A stretch of DNA of 64,000 bases from Agarivorans aestuarii (lineage in GTDB: Bacteria > Pseudomonadota > Gammaproteobacteria > Enterobacterales > Celerinatantimonadaceae), in contig NZ_AP023033.1 in NCBI RefSeq assembly GCF_019670125.1, positions 1,248,501 to 1,312,500 on the forward strand, written 5' to 3'. This document shows positions 54,879 to 64,000 of the stretch, piece by piece. The notes below the pieces were generated by a model, which was not told where the DNA came from, did no database searches, and saw only the letters and a list, made by a program, of their open reading frames with translations. The number at the start of each line of letters is the position of its first letter. Within the stretch, counting starts at the first letter, position 1. Made by a program: the position numbers and the translations under genes.

Positions 54879-55745
54879 ATGAATAAAGTATTGAAAACCG
54901 CAGTTATAGCCAGCTCAATCATTGCATTGCTTAGTTGCTCTGCTTCTCCTACTGGGCGCAAGCGGGTATTGCTTTATGATGATTCAAAAATGAGTGCCTT
55001 AGGCGCTCAGTCTTTTGAAGAAATCAAAAAACAAGAAAAGATATATACCGACAAAGCCACTAATGATTATGTTGCTTGTGTTTCAAACGCGGTTACTGCA
55101 GAAATCCCTGGTCACTACGGTGATGAAGAGTGGGAAGTGGTGGTATTTGATTCAGAACAAGTGAATGCCTTTGCCTTGCCTGGCGCCCATGTTGGCGTAT
55201 ATACCGGTTTAATTAAAGTGGCCGAGACCCCTGATCAATTAGCCACGGTAATTGGTCATGAGATAGCCCACGTATTAGCCGAACACAGTAATGAACGTTT
55301 ATCGCAAAACCAAATAGCGGGAATTGGCACCGCTGTAGCGGCTGTTGCCATTGGCGTAAGTGATGATGTTAAGCATAAAGGTGCTGCCATGGCTGCCCTT
55401 GGTTTAGGCGTGCAATATGGCGTGTTATTGCCCTATGGTCGAGCCCAAGAAAGTGAAGCAGATTTGATGGGCTTAGATTTAATGGCTAGCGCGGGCTTTG
55501 ACCCTCGTGCCAGTGTTTTCCTTTGGCAAAACATGGCAAAAGCAGGTGGTGGTTCAGTACCTGAGTTTTTATCAACTCACCCATCTAGCCAAACCCGTAT
55601 TGCTGATTTAGAAGATCGGATGTCTCGTGCTATTCAGTTAGAAAAACAGGCGATTGCTCAAGGTAAAATGCCTAAATGCGTTCGCCCAGCAAGTTTTGAT
55701 GCTAAAGAGACCTCTAAAGAGTCCGATGTCGATAAAACTAGCTAG
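54879..55745 (+). CDS. M48-family metalloprotease lipoprotein (LoiP/YggG-like)
   Basis: A 288-residue protease. The signal ends with lipobox LLSC, giving a lipid-anchored periplasmic enzyme. SPTGRKRVLLYDDSKMSALG, VNAFALPGAHVGVYTGLI, the zinc motif HEIAH at residues 127-131 and ESEADLMGLDLMASAGFDP match LoiP. It degrades or matures outer-membrane proteins, often working with BepA-type partners. The GNAT gene starts 20 bases before its stop. Confidence 0.88.
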   Translation: MNKVLKTAVIASSIIALLSCSASPTGRKRVLLYDDSKMSALGAQSFEEIKKQEKIYTDKATNDYVACVSNAVTAEIPGHYGDEEWEVVVFDSEQVNAFALPGAHVGVYTGLIKVAETPDQLATVIGHEIAHVLAEHSNERLSQNQIAGIGTAVAAVAIGVSDDVKHKGAAMAALGLGVQYGVLLPYGRAQESEADLMGLDLMASAGFDPRASVFLWQNMAKAGGGSVPEFLSTHPSSQTRIADLEDRMSRAIQLEKQAIAQGKMPKCVRPASFDAKETSKESDVDKTS

Positions 55746-56214
55746 CCTTAGCGATGCCAAAGACATCTGCCGGGTTCAGCGTCGAAGCTGGCAGCATGTC
55801 TATCCCCCGCAACTCATTTCCAATATGTTCCAAGCCTTGCCATTTGAATTGCATCAGCAACTGTGGACGCAGCGTCTTAGTTGTGAAGAAAACCAAATCT
55901 GGGTATTAAAGCATAATGGCATACAGGGTTTTTTAATGCTGGAAAAGCAAGCGTCTGAGGTTGAATTAGCCGCCCTATATTTACTACCGGAGGCGATTGG
56001 CAAAGGTTGGGGCAGAGCCTTGTTGAAACAAGCTTGCCAGAGCGTTGCGCTGAAGGACGTATATTGTTGGGTGATGCAAGATAACCAGCACGCAGAGGGC
56101 TTTTATCGCCACATGGGATTTAAATTTACCGCTGAGCAACGCCAGGTGGAATTTTCCGGTAGTTACTTTGTTCAAAAAAAGGCGTATTTAGCCGCAGACC
56201 AACGGTTTTTCTAG
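55726..56214 (+). CDS. GNAT-family N-acetyltransferase
   Basis: A 162-residue acetyl-CoA-dependent transferase. IKLASLSDAKDICRVQRRSW opens the fold, ELAALYLLPEAIGKGWGRALL carries the acetyl-CoA loop (GKGWGRAL), and NQHAEGFYRHMGFKF is the C-terminal signature. It starts inside the end of the protease gene, 20 bases before that stop. Substrate unknown. The frame is open upstream but the domain begins at this ATG. Confidence 0.85.
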   Translation: MSIKLASLSDAKDICRVQRRSWQHVYPPQLISNMFQALPFELHQQLWTQRLSCEENQIWVLKHNGIQGFLMLEKQASEVELAALYLLPEAIGKGWGRALLKQACQSVALKDVYCWVMQDNQHAEGFYRHMGFKFTAEQRQVEFSGSYFVQKKAYLAADQRFF

Positions 56215-56267
56215 TGACTTTGTGATAACATTTTGGCTCTTTTTAACGATCAGAATTAAGAGTTCAA

Positions 56268-56888
56268 ATGAGCGATAAATATCAAGGCGCAGCAGCGCAA
56301 GCAAGTTACGGCTACGGCCTTCAAATTGGTGAGCAAATTGAGCGTGCAGCATTCGACGGCTTAGAAGTGAATGCAATGCTTGACGGTATTCGTGACGTAA
56401 TGCAAGGTGCGCAACCACAGCTTGACGAAGCAGTTATTGGTGCGGCTTTCCAAGAAATTACTAAAGACATTGAAGCTAAAAAAGCTGAGCAACACAAAGA
56501 AGCAATGGCTGAAGGCGAAAACTTCTTAGCTGATAACGGCCAGCGCCCAGAAATCAATAAAACTGAATCTGGTCTTCAATACGAAGTATTGGTTGAAGGT
56601 GAAGGCGAATCGCCAAGTGCTAGCAGCAAAGTACAAGTTCACTATGAAGGTACTTTAATTTCTGGTGAAGTATTCGATAGCTCTGTACAACGTGGTCAAC
56701 CTGCAGAATTCCCAGTAAATGGTGTAATTAAAGGTTGGACTGAAGCGCTACAGCGCATGAAAGTAGGTGACAAGTGGAAGCTATACATTCCTCAAGAGCT
56801 TGCTTATGGTTCTCAAGGTGCGGGTGCGGCAATCCCTCCTTTTGCAGCCCTAGTATTTGAAGTTGAATTGCTAGCTATCCTTGGCTAA
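56268..56888 (+). CDS. fklB: FKBP-type peptidyl-prolyl isomerase FklB (FKBP22)
   Basis: A 206-residue homodimeric isomerase, the size of E. coli FklB. The N-terminal helical dimer domain (residues 1-85) is followed by the FKBP domain: VQVHYEGTLISGEVFDSSVQ, FPVNGVIKGWTEALQRMKVG, LYIPQELAYGSQGAGAAIPP and LVFEVELL. There is no signal peptide, so it is cytosolic. It speeds proline isomerisation in folding proteins. Confidence 0.95.
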   Translation: MSDKYQGAAAQASYGYGLQIGEQIERAAFDGLEVNAMLDGIRDVMQGAQPQLDEAVIGAAFQEITKDIEAKKAEQHKEAMAEGENFLADNGQRPEINKTESGLQYEVLVEGEGESPSASSKVQVHYEGTLISGEVFDSSVQRGQPAEFPVNGVIKGWTEALQRMKVGDKWKLYIPQELAYGSQGAGAAIPPFAALVFEVELLAILG

Positions 56889-56905
56889 TCGCAATCTCAA
56901 TTATA

Positions 56906-56930
56906 TAAAGCCGGCTTTATGCCGGTTTTT
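56906..56930 (+). terminator. Rho-independent terminator of fklB
   Basis: AAAG, CCGGC-TTTAT-GCCGG stem, seven T residues. Confidence 0.88.
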
Positions 56931-57058
56931 TTATGCGCCAAAGTTGTGCGCGCCTGTTCTAAGTTAGTGAATTTTATGAAAAAATGTGAATACTCCTTTA
57001 GAGGTAATAGTGTTTGTAAGTTAATGATTTCTAGTGTTAAAAAAATGTGATCTAGATC

Positions 57059-57075
57059 TTGGCACATCCTTAGCT
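57059..57075 (+). promoter_or_regulatory. Sigma-54 promoter of the nitrate/cyanate-type ABC operon
   Basis: TTGGCACATCCTTAGCT has the -24 GG and -12 GC pairs exactly ten bases apart; the -24 half TTGGCAC is perfect and the -12 half TAGCT is one base from consensus. It lies 57 bases before the ATG. No clear NtrC site was found upstream. Confidence 0.65.
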
Positions 57076-57131
57076 ACTCCCTAAGTGTTATCACAAATTA
57101 GTTACTTCCAAATGGGTATTAGGAGCAGGGA

Positions 57132-58517
57132 ATGCAGAAATCAGCACCATTAAGCTTACAAAAAATCATTAAGACGACCATCGCCGCTGCAGTGGTTTCA
57201 GCCAGTTTTGTTGGCTTCAGTCACGCAGAAGTGGGAGAGCCAGAAAAGGAAGACCTTAAGTTTGGTTTTATTAAACTTACCGACATGGCACCACTTGCAG
57301 TGGCGTATGAAAAAGGCTATTTCGAAGACGAAGGGTTGTATGTTCAGTTAGAAGCACAAGCTAACTGGAAAGTATTACTAGACCGCGTAATTACCGGTGA
57401 GCTAGATGGCGCCCACATGTTGGCTGGCCAACCTTTAGGTGCCACTATTGGCTTTGGTACTAAAGCTGACATTATCACCGCCTTTAGCATGGACTTAAAC
57501 GGTAACGCGATTACCGTATCTAACGACATTTGGGCGCAAATGAAGCCGCATGTTCCGCATAAAGATGGCAAGCCAGTTCACCCAATTAAAGCCGATGCGC
57601 TTAAACCTGTAGTTGATAGTTACATCGACCAAGGTAAGCCATTTAACATGGGCATGGTATTCCCAGTATCTACTCACAACTATGAGTTACGTTACTGGTT
57701 AGCCGCTGGCGGTATTCACCCTGGTTACTACGCGCCGCACAAAGGTGATACCTCAGGAAAAATTGATGCCGATGCATTGTTATCGGTAACCCCACCACCG
57801 CAAATGCCATCAACCATGGAAGCGGGCACTATCTACGGTTACTGTGTGGGTGAACCATGGAACCAACAGGCTGTATTTAAAGGCATTGGTGTACCGGTTG
57901 TTACCGATTACGAGATTTGGAAAAATAACCCAGAGAAAGTATTTGGGGTGAGCCAAGGTTGGGCTGACGAATACCCTAATACTCACATTCGCGTAGTGAA
58001 AGCGATGATTCGCGCTGCTAAATGGCTAGATGAAGAGAACAACAAAAACCGCCCAGAAGCAGTGAAAATCTTGTCTAAAAGCCAATATGTGGGTGCCGAT
58101 TACGACGTTATTGCTAACAGCATGACCGGTACTTTTGAGTACGAAAAAGGTGACAAGCGCGAAGTGCCAGACTTTAACGTATTCTTCCGTTATAACGCGA
58201 CTTACCCTTACTACAGCGATGCAATTTGGTACCTAACGCAGATGCGACGTTGGGGACAGATTTCAGATAACAAACCAGATTCTTGGTACATGGATATTGC
58301 CAAAAAGGTTTATCGCCCAGACATCTACGCAACAGCAGCAAAAGAGCTGATTGCTGATGGTGTAATTGATGCCTCTGAGTTTCCTAACTTTGAAACAGAG
58401 AGTGGCTTTAAACCGCCGCAAACTCACTTTATCGACAACATTGTATATGACGGCTCTAAACCAAATGCTTACTTAGACAAGTTCGACATTGGTTTGAAAA
58501 AAGACGACAAGATCTAA
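57132..58517 (+). CDS. NrtA/CmpA-family ABC transporter substrate-binding protein
   Basis: A 461-residue periplasmic protein with a signal peptide ending [24 protein letters not shown], then [32 protein letters not shown], and [13 protein letters not shown] are the NrtA/NasF/CmpA blocks. These proteins bind nitrate, nitrite, bicarbonate or cyanate. Given the sigma-54 promoter and the cyanase operon at 29 kb, nitrate or cyanate is likely; I cannot tell which. It is followed by permease and ATPase genes. Confidence 0.92.
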   Translation: MQKSAPLSLQKIIKTTIAAAVVSASFVGFSHAEVGEPEKEDLKFGFIKLTDMAPLAVAYEKGYFEDEGLYVQLEAQANWKVLLDRVITGELDGAHMLAGQPLGATIGFGTKADIITAFSMDLNGNAITVSNDIWAQMKPHVPHKDGKPVHPIKADALKPVVDSYIDQGKPFNMGMVFPVSTHNYELRYWLAAGGIHPGYYAPHKGDTSGKIDADALLSVTPPPQMPSTMEAGTIYGYCVGEPWNQQAVFKGIGVPVVTDYEIWKNNPEKVFGVSQGWADEYPNTHIRVVKAMIRAAKWLDEENNKNRPEAVKILSKSQYVGADYDVIANSMTGTFEYEKGDKREVPDFNVFFRYNATYPYYSDAIWYLTQMRRWGQISDNKPDSWYMDIAKKVYRPDIYATAAKELIADGVIDASEFPNFETESGFKPPQTHFIDNIVYDGSKPNAYLDKFDIGLKKDDKI

Positions 58518-58538
58518 GCCAAGTAAATATTGAGAGCG

Positions 58539-58557
58539 GCCGGGCCTAGTGCCCGGC
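58539..58557 (+). other. Intercistronic hairpin after the binding-protein gene
   Basis: GCCGGGC-CTAGT-GCCCGGC is a perfect 7-bp GC stem between the binding-protein and permease genes, without a T-run. It probably stabilises the upstream message. Confidence 0.75.
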
Positions 58558-58585
58558 ATCGAGATTCGCAAAAGGAGTTGTAGTG

Positions 58586-59608
58586 ATGAAAGATAAATTA
58601 ATTCACTCTCTAGAAACAGTGGGTTTGGGCCCTGTAGTACCTATGGTTCGTTTAGCCAGCGGTGAAAACCCAAAGCAGCAATTAAGTGAAATTTTTGAGC
58701 GTATTGGCTTGCCTATACTGGCGATTGCCTTGTTCTTGCTGCTTTGGAGTGTATCGGCGGCAAAAGTGCAAACTAGCCTAGGAACCTTGCCTGGCCCAGC
58801 ACAAGTTTGGCAGCAGTACCAAGGCTTAGTGGTGGAGCATAAAGAGGAGCGTGCAAAAGAAGTCGCCTTTTATGAACGTCAAGAAGTACGTAATGCGAAA
58901 AAACTAGCCAAGAACCCTGATGCTAAAATAAAAGTTCGTCCCTATACCGGCAAAGAGACCTTTTTTGACCAAATTCTTACCAGCTTATACACGGTATTTA
59001 CTGGCTTTATACTCGCCAGCTTAATTGCAATCCCTATTGGTGTTGCTTGTGGCTTAAATAAGAAGCTGTATGGCGCGGTCAGCCCAATAATTCAGATTCT
59101 CAAACCGGTCTCACCATTAGCATGGTTACCTATTGTTACCATGGTGGTGAGTGCGGTTTATGTAAGCAGCGACCCAATGTTTTCTAAGTCATTCGTGACT
59201 TCGGCCATTACAGTAACCTTATGTTCGCTATGGCCAACACTAATTAACACCGCGACTGGCGTTGCATCTATTGATAAAGACTGGTTAAACGTTGGGCGAG
59301 TGATTCAGTTACATTGGTCTAAGCAAGTGACCAAAATCGCCATTCCAGCTTCTCTGCCGATGATATTCACTGGCTTGCGTATTTCACTCGGCATCGGCTG
59401 GATGGTACTTATTGCTGCAGAAATGCTGGCGCAAAACCCTGGTCTAGGTAAATTTGTGTGGGATGAATTCCAAAACGGTAGCTCTAACTCACTAGGCCGT
59501 ATTATGGTGGCCGTTGTGGTAATTGGTTTAATTGGTTATGTACTTGATTGGTTAATGGTAAGTCTGCAAAAAATCATCTCTCACTCAAGCCCAGAAAACG
59601 CCCGATAG
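58586..59608 (+). CDS. NrtB-family ABC transporter permease
   Basis: A 340-residue inner-membrane subunit. There is an N-terminal helix near residue 48, a charged cytoplasmic or periplasmic segment (about residues 85-125, KEERAKEVAFYERQEVRNAK), and a permease domain with LKPVSPLAWLPIVTMVV and LNVGRVIQLHWSKQVTKIAIP as the EAA-like loop. The charged insertion is typical of nitrate-type NrtB in gammaproteobacteria. The ATG at 58586 follows AAAGGAGTTGTAGTG. Confidence 0.92.
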   Translation: MKDKLIHSLETVGLGPVVPMVRLASGENPKQQLSEIFERIGLPILAIALFLLLWSVSAAKVQTSLGTLPGPAQVWQQYQGLVVEHKEERAKEVAFYERQEVRNAKKLAKNPDAKIKVRPYTGKETFFDQILTSLYTVFTGFILASLIAIPIGVACGLNKKLYGAVSPIIQILKPVSPLAWLPIVTMVVSAVYVSSDPMFSKSFVTSAITVTLCSLWPTLINTATGVASIDKDWLNVGRVIQLHWSKQVTKIAIPASLPMIFTGLRISLGIGWMVLIAAEMLAQNPGLGKFVWDEFQNGSSNSLGRIMVAVVVIGLIGYVLDWLMVSLQKIISHSSPENAR

Positions 59609-59623
59609 GATAAGGAAAACATT

Positions 59624-60463
59624 ATGTCTCAGTATTTAGAAATTGATCACGTTAGCATTGATTTTCCCACTAAAAATGGTCCTTTTCGAGCGTTAAACGG
59701 GGTGGATTTAAAAATTGCTAAGGGTGAGTTTGTATCATTAATTGGTCACTCAGGCTGCGGTAAATCCACAGTGCTAAACATCGTGGCTGGTTTGTACAAC
59801 GCTACAGAGGGTGGTGTGGTATTAGAAGGAAAAGAGGTATTTCAGCCTGGTCCAGACCGCGCAGTTGTGTTTCAAAACCACTCTTTATTGCCATGGCTTA
59901 CTGCTTATCAAAATGTTGAATTGGCGGTAAAAGAAGTATTTAAAGGGCAAAAATCTAAAGCTGAAATGAAAGAGTGGATAGAGCACAACTTAGAGCTTGT
60001 GCATATGACTCATGCGAAAGACAAAAGGCCTGATGAGATCTCTGGTGGTATGAAGCAGCGTGTCGGCATTGCCCGTGCATTAGCGATGCAACCAAAAGTA
60101 CTGCTAATGGACGAACCTTTTGGTGCCTTAGATGCGCTAACTCGTGCTCACTTGCAGGACTCGTTAATGGAAATCCAGCAAGAGTTAAACAATACGGTAA
60201 TTATGATTACTCACGATGTTGATGAAGCAGTATTGTTGTCCGATAAGATTGTGATGATGACTAACGGTCCAGCGGCAACTATTGGTGAAGTGCTCGATGT
60301 TAAACTGGAGCGACCAAGAGACCGAGTTGCTCTAGCCGATGACCAAGAGTACAACCATTATCGCTCGCAAGTGCTTAAGTTTCTTTATGAGCGTCAGCGC
60401 AACCCGGCGCAAGCAACAGAGAAAGCAAAGCCTAAGTTGGTTAAATCAGGTGAAGCAGCTTAA
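59624..60463 (+). CDS. NrtC/NrtD-family ABC transporter ATP-binding protein
   Basis: A 279-residue ATPase. Walker [20 protein letters not shown], the nitrate-family [20 protein letters not shown], signature [16 protein letters not shown], Walker [16 protein letters not shown] and [16 protein letters not shown]. It has no fused regulatory domain like cyanobacterial NrtC. It powers the importer and ends the operon before a strong terminator. Confidence 0.93.
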   Translation: MSQYLEIDHVSIDFPTKNGPFRALNGVDLKIAKGEFVSLIGHSGCGKSTVLNIVAGLYNATEGGVVLEGKEVFQPGPDRAVVFQNHSLLPWLTAYQNVELAVKEVFKGQKSKAEMKEWIEHNLELVHMTHAKDKRPDEISGGMKQRVGIARALAMQPKVLLMDEPFGALDALTRAHLQDSLMEIQQELNNTVIMITHDVDEAVLLSDKIVMMTNGPAATIGEVLDVKLERPRDRVALADDQEYNHYRSQVLKFLYERQRNPAQATEKAKPKLVKSGEAA

Positions 60464-60510
60464 TTCAAACCATTTAAGCTGCTGTTAGCCGGCATCCTCT
60501 TAACAACAGA

Positions 60511-60540
60511 GGCCATTACTAAACGGTAATGGCCTTTTTT
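60511..60540 (+). terminator. Rho-independent terminator of the ABC operon
   Basis: GGCCATTAC, six-base loop, GTAATGGCC, then six T residues. Confidence 0.92.
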
Positions 60541-60652
60541 AATGAGCTCGTTTTCCCAATGGAATAATTAGGTTTTTAAGCACTCTAGGCTGATATTTAG
60601 GCTAAACCTCGTTTTATATAGTTTGCTTTGTTATAGTCGAGCCACGAATTAA

Positions 60653-61498
<846 letters not shown>

Positions 61499-61527
61499 TA
61501 AATAAGCTATATTTCTCGTTGGTAATG

Positions 61528-61551
61528 AACGTCGCTATGCGGCGTTTTTTT
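61528..61551 (+). terminator. Rho-independent terminator of dapB
   Basis: AACGTCGC-TAT-GCGGCGTT (one T-G pair) followed by a T-run. Confidence 0.9.
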
Positions 61552-61592
61552 ATTCCCTAAATTTAATGACAGTACTTTATACTGAAAAAGAT

Positions 61593-61634
61593 CTTGAAAA
61601 CGTTATCAAGCTTTTTCTTGAAATCGTTTTCAAG
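61593..61634. promoter_or_regulatory. Two tandem LacI-family operators upstream of the pullulanase gene
   Basis: CTTGAAAACGTTATCAAG (61593-61610) and CTTGAAATCGTTTTCAAG (61617-61634) are near-palindromes of 18 bases with a central CG, the form bound by LacI-family sugar regulators. Their centres are 24 bases apart. They lie about 215-255 bases before the ATG. No LacI-type gene is in the window. Confidence 0.7.
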
Positions 61635-61848
61635 AATTATGTTCTTTGAGCGGTCTCACAAAGCCTATAAAAAACACACTAATGTAATATTGTGTTACTC
61701 AAAGTTACGTTGTCGTCACAGTCCTTTTTGTCGCGAAATCCTACCTTATGTGCATCTCGTCCAACGGAAGGCGAGAGTAATTAAAACCCAAACATAAAAA
61801 CATTGATTTGCTGAATATCGGTTCAGTAGAAGGAAAGGAAAGGCTGAC

Positions 61849-64000
61849 ATGGATATAAAATTTAATAAGCTAGCCAAGCTTACCATGCCTATTGTAGCGA
61901 CAGCTTTGCTGGCTGCTTGTGGTAGCGACGATGATGGTAACGGTGGCGGCGGTGGTGGCGTCATTGATGGATTGCACACTGCGGGCGAAAATGAAGTTGT
62001 AATTTATTATAAGCGAGATGAAGCGCACGAGCGTGTCGATGAGTCTGCTTATGAAGGCTGGGGTTTACACCTTTGGAACGGTGAGGGTTGTACTAGTACT
62101 GACCTAGAAGCTATGGGCATTGCTGATGGCGGTACTGACTGGGGTTCTCCTCATCCTGCAACTGGTATCAGTGAAACCTACGGCGCTTATTATGTTTTAA
62201 CCGTTGACCCTGATGCATCTGATCCACATAGGTGTATGAACTTTATTCTACACAATGGCGATGACAAAGCCTTTGGCAGTGCAAATTCAAAACTTGAACT
62301 GGCCAATTTGGACGACGCTGATTATCCAGGTTTGTTTGGTTTTCACGGTAGTAGCGAGCTATTTTACGAACCTATTGCAGAACGTCCTGTAGCCATTGAT
62401 GGTGCAAAAGCGCATTGGGTTGATGCCAACACCATTGCTTGGGAAGCTGCAGGAAATGCTACTCAGCTAGAACTTCGTTACGATCCTGCAAACGGTATTG
62501 CCATGGACCCAGAAACTAAAGAAGTTACTGGTGGTACCGCTGTTGCTCTTGCCGCTGGCACATTAACCGACGAAGCTAAAGCGCGTTTCCCTCATTTATC
62601 TGGTTTAAGCGCAGCAGAAATTGATGTTGATGATGCGACTTTAAAAGCAATTCTTAAGAGCCAAATTGTTGTAGTTGCCATGGATGCTGAAGGTGTTGCA
62701 ACAGCAGCTACTCAAGTTCAAAAGCCTGGCGTAATAGATAAAGTATTCGTAGAAGGTGATGCTGGCGCGCTAGCAGAAGAGCTAGGCGCAATAGTTAGCG
62801 GTGATGATGTTAGCTTTAAGGTATGGGCTCCTACGGCGCAAAGCGTTAAGTTGTATCTATACAATGAAGATATGACCTCAGCTGGTGAAGCTGTAACAAT
62901 GACTGAAGCTGCTAACGGTGTTTGGTCTGCTGACCAAGCTGGCGCAGTAGGTAAATACTACCGCTACGAAGTAACGGTTTATCATCCAACTACTAAAACT
63001 GTTGAAACCCGTATGGTGACAGACCCATACTCTTTAGCACTTTCAACAAATTCTCTTTACTCTTTAGTTGTTGACTTAGCTGCTACAGAACTTAAGCCTA
63101 CCGATTGGGATAGCTATGCTCGTCCTGAAATGGCTGAAGATGTAGACCACGTGTTGTACGAATCTCACTTACGTGATTTCAGTGTTAGTGATACTAAAGG
63201 TACTGCTGCAAACAGTGGTAAATACCTTGCTTTAACTGAATCTGAGCGTGAGTCGGTTACTCATCTGCAAGAGTTAAAAGATGCTGGTTTAACCACATTA
63301 CACATTCTTCCTGCTTTTGATATAGCAACAGTAGATGAAGAAGGTGCTATTGATATTGACGCACCGTTATCTGACCTTTGTGAAAAAATTCAGAAAACTG
63401 ATGATTACTGTGCAGATGCTTCAGGCACTATTGAAGCTAAATTGGCAAGCTTCGACCCAACCACTGGTGATGCCCAGTCACTCATGAATGATCTTCGTGG
63501 TTTGGATAGCTTCAACTGGGGTTACGACCCATACCACTATACAGTGCCAGAAGGTAGTTATGCATCTGATGCTGAAGGTACTACTCGTATTCTAGAATTC
63601 CGTGAAATGGTTAAAGCAACACATGACATGGGACTTAAAATTGTTATGGATGTTGTATACAACCATACCAATGCTTCAGGAGTTAACGATAAGTCTGTTT
63701 TAGATAAAATTGTCCCAGGATACTACCACCGCCGTGACGCAAACACGGGTGGAGTAGAAACCTCGACTTGTTGTGATAACACGGCAACAGAAAACCTTAT
63801 GATGGGTAAGCTAATGACTGATTCATTGGTGACCTGGGCGAAGGAATACAATGTTGACGGTTTCCGTTTCGACTTAATGGGTCACCAACCAAAAGATCTA
63901 ATGGTTGATTCATTAGCAGCTGTTCGTGCAATTGACGAAGATACCTTGTTCTACGGTGAAGGTTGGGATTTTGGTGAAGTAGCCAATAACGCTCGCTTTG
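61849..64000 (+). CDS. pulA: Pullulanase-type alpha-1,6-glucosidase, lipoprotein (3' end cut off)
   Basis: The first 717 codons of a large enzyme that continues past the window. AGGAAAGGAAAGG precedes the ATG. The signal ends with lipobox LLAAC; an Asp/Gly linker (SDDDGNGGGGG) follows. Then come a CBM41-like starch-binding domain (WGLHLWNGEGC), an N-terminal pullulanase domain and a CBM48 (FKVWAPTAQSVKLYLYN near 324). In the GH13 barrel, region I is DVVYNH at 601-606, the nucleophile is Asp675 in GFRFDLMGH, and the acid/base is Glu704 in YGEGWDF. It debranches pullulan, starch or glycogen at the cell surface; tandem LacI-type operators suggest sugar control. Confidence 0.93.
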   Translation, partial: MDIKFNKLAKLTMPIVATALLAACGSDDDGNGGGGGGVIDGLHTAGENEVVIYYKRDEAHERVDESAYEGWGLHLWNGEGCTSTDLEAMGIADGGTDWGSPHPATGISETYGAYYVLTVDPDASDPHRCMNFILHNGDDKAFGSANSKLELANLDDADYPGLFGFHGSSELFYEPIAERPVAIDGAKAHWVDANTIAWEAAGNATQLELRYDPANGIAMDPETKEVTGGTAVALAAGTLTDEAKARFPHLSGLSAAEIDVDDATLKAILKSQIVVVAMDAEGVATAATQVQKPGVIDKVFVEGDAGALAEELGAIVSGDDVSFKVWAPTAQSVKLYLYNEDMTSAGEAVTMTEAANGVWSADQAGAVGKYYRYEVTVYHPTTKTVETRMVTDPYSLALSTNSLYSLVVDLAATELKPTDWDSYARPEMAEDVDHVLYESHLRDFSVSDTKGTAANSGKYLALTESERESVTHLQELKDAGLTTLHILPAFDIATVDEEGAIDIDAPLSDLCEKIQKTDDYCADASGTIEAKLASFDPTTGDAQSLMNDLRGLDSFNWGYDPYHYTVPEGSYASDAEGTTRILEFREMVKATHDMGLKIVMDVVYNHTNASGVNDKSVLDKIVPGYYHRRDANTGGVETSTCCDNTATENLMMGKLMTDSLVTWAKEYNVDGFRFDLMGHQPKDLMVDSLAAVRAIDEDTLFYGEGWDFGEVANNARF

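Noticed and set aside
61594-61797. Plus-strand frame of 67 codons upstream of the pullulanase gene
   Set aside because: It begins inside the first LacI-type operator, has no good ribosome-binding site and no recognisable pattern.

Overview
The window looks like chromosome of a marine gammaproteobacterium of the Alteromonadales/Vibrionales type, possibly near Agarivorans. The basis is the housekeeping set (ssrA-smpB, ratA-ratB, bamE, recN, nadK, grpE, dnaK-dnaJ, fklB, dapB), small families typical of Vibrio/Shewanella relatives (DUF2999, DUF2860, DUF1289) and polysaccharide enzymes (a GH53 galactanase and a pullulanase). The genus is an inference. I see no CRISPR array, prophage or plasmid backbone; the only mobile element is one IS3-family copy.

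Layout. 1-5.1 kb: the start of gltS leaving to the left, then a translationally coupled RND efflux operon (adaptor, pump, small unknown protein). 5.1-10.4 kb: an RRM protein, a DnaQ-like exonuclease with an OmpR-type two-component system, and divergently a DUF2860 envelope protein plus a secreted unknown. 10.6-14.5 kb: a YjgN/M48 protease pair and a VOC/nucleoside hydrolase pair. 14.5-19.7 kb: an orphan MalE-like binding protein, a three-gene ATGA-coupled cassette of unknown envelope/secreted proteins, a NifW-like protein, a lipoprotein, a GAF-GGDEF cyclase and a SemiSWEET-like protein. 19.9-26 kb: radD, two head-to-head phosphoribosyltransferase paralogues, an endonuclease/phosphatase-family protein and a TPR-sulfotransferase.

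26-30 kb holds the most interesting unit: a formate/nitrite-type channel, a fused PP2C phosphatase-Ser/Thr kinase with a C-terminal membrane anchor, and cyanase. It lies behind a well-formed sigma-54 promoter with GGTGCAAT boxes upstream. At 57-60.5 kb a nitrate/cyanate-type ABC transporter also has a sigma-54 promoter, so the two loci probably form one nitrogen-limitation response handling nitrite, nitrate and/or cyanate.

30-38 kb: a CNNM/CBS protein, tmRNA and smpB, ratAB, an IS3-family element inserted exactly at the ratB stop codon, bamE, recN with two LexA-type boxes, and a GH53 lipoprotein. 38-46 kb: a polyamine-type ABC transporter, a Bcr/CflA-type exporter, and a 2OG-Fe(II) dioxygenase coupled to a class V aminotransferase-like protein. 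45.8-54.2 kb: PilZ protein and nadK divergent from grpE, then DUF1289, carbonic anhydrase, a dicarboxylate/glutamate symporter and dnaK-dnaJ; grpE and dnaK each have a near-perfect sigma-32 promoter. 54.3-64 kb: a CobU/CobP-like protein, a LoiP-like protease, GNAT, fklB, the ABC transporter, dapB, and a pullulanase cut by the window edge, preceded by two LacI-type operators.

Start codons were chosen from visible ribosome-binding sites, signal peptides and remembered family lengths. No database search was possible, so family names rest on motif recognition.
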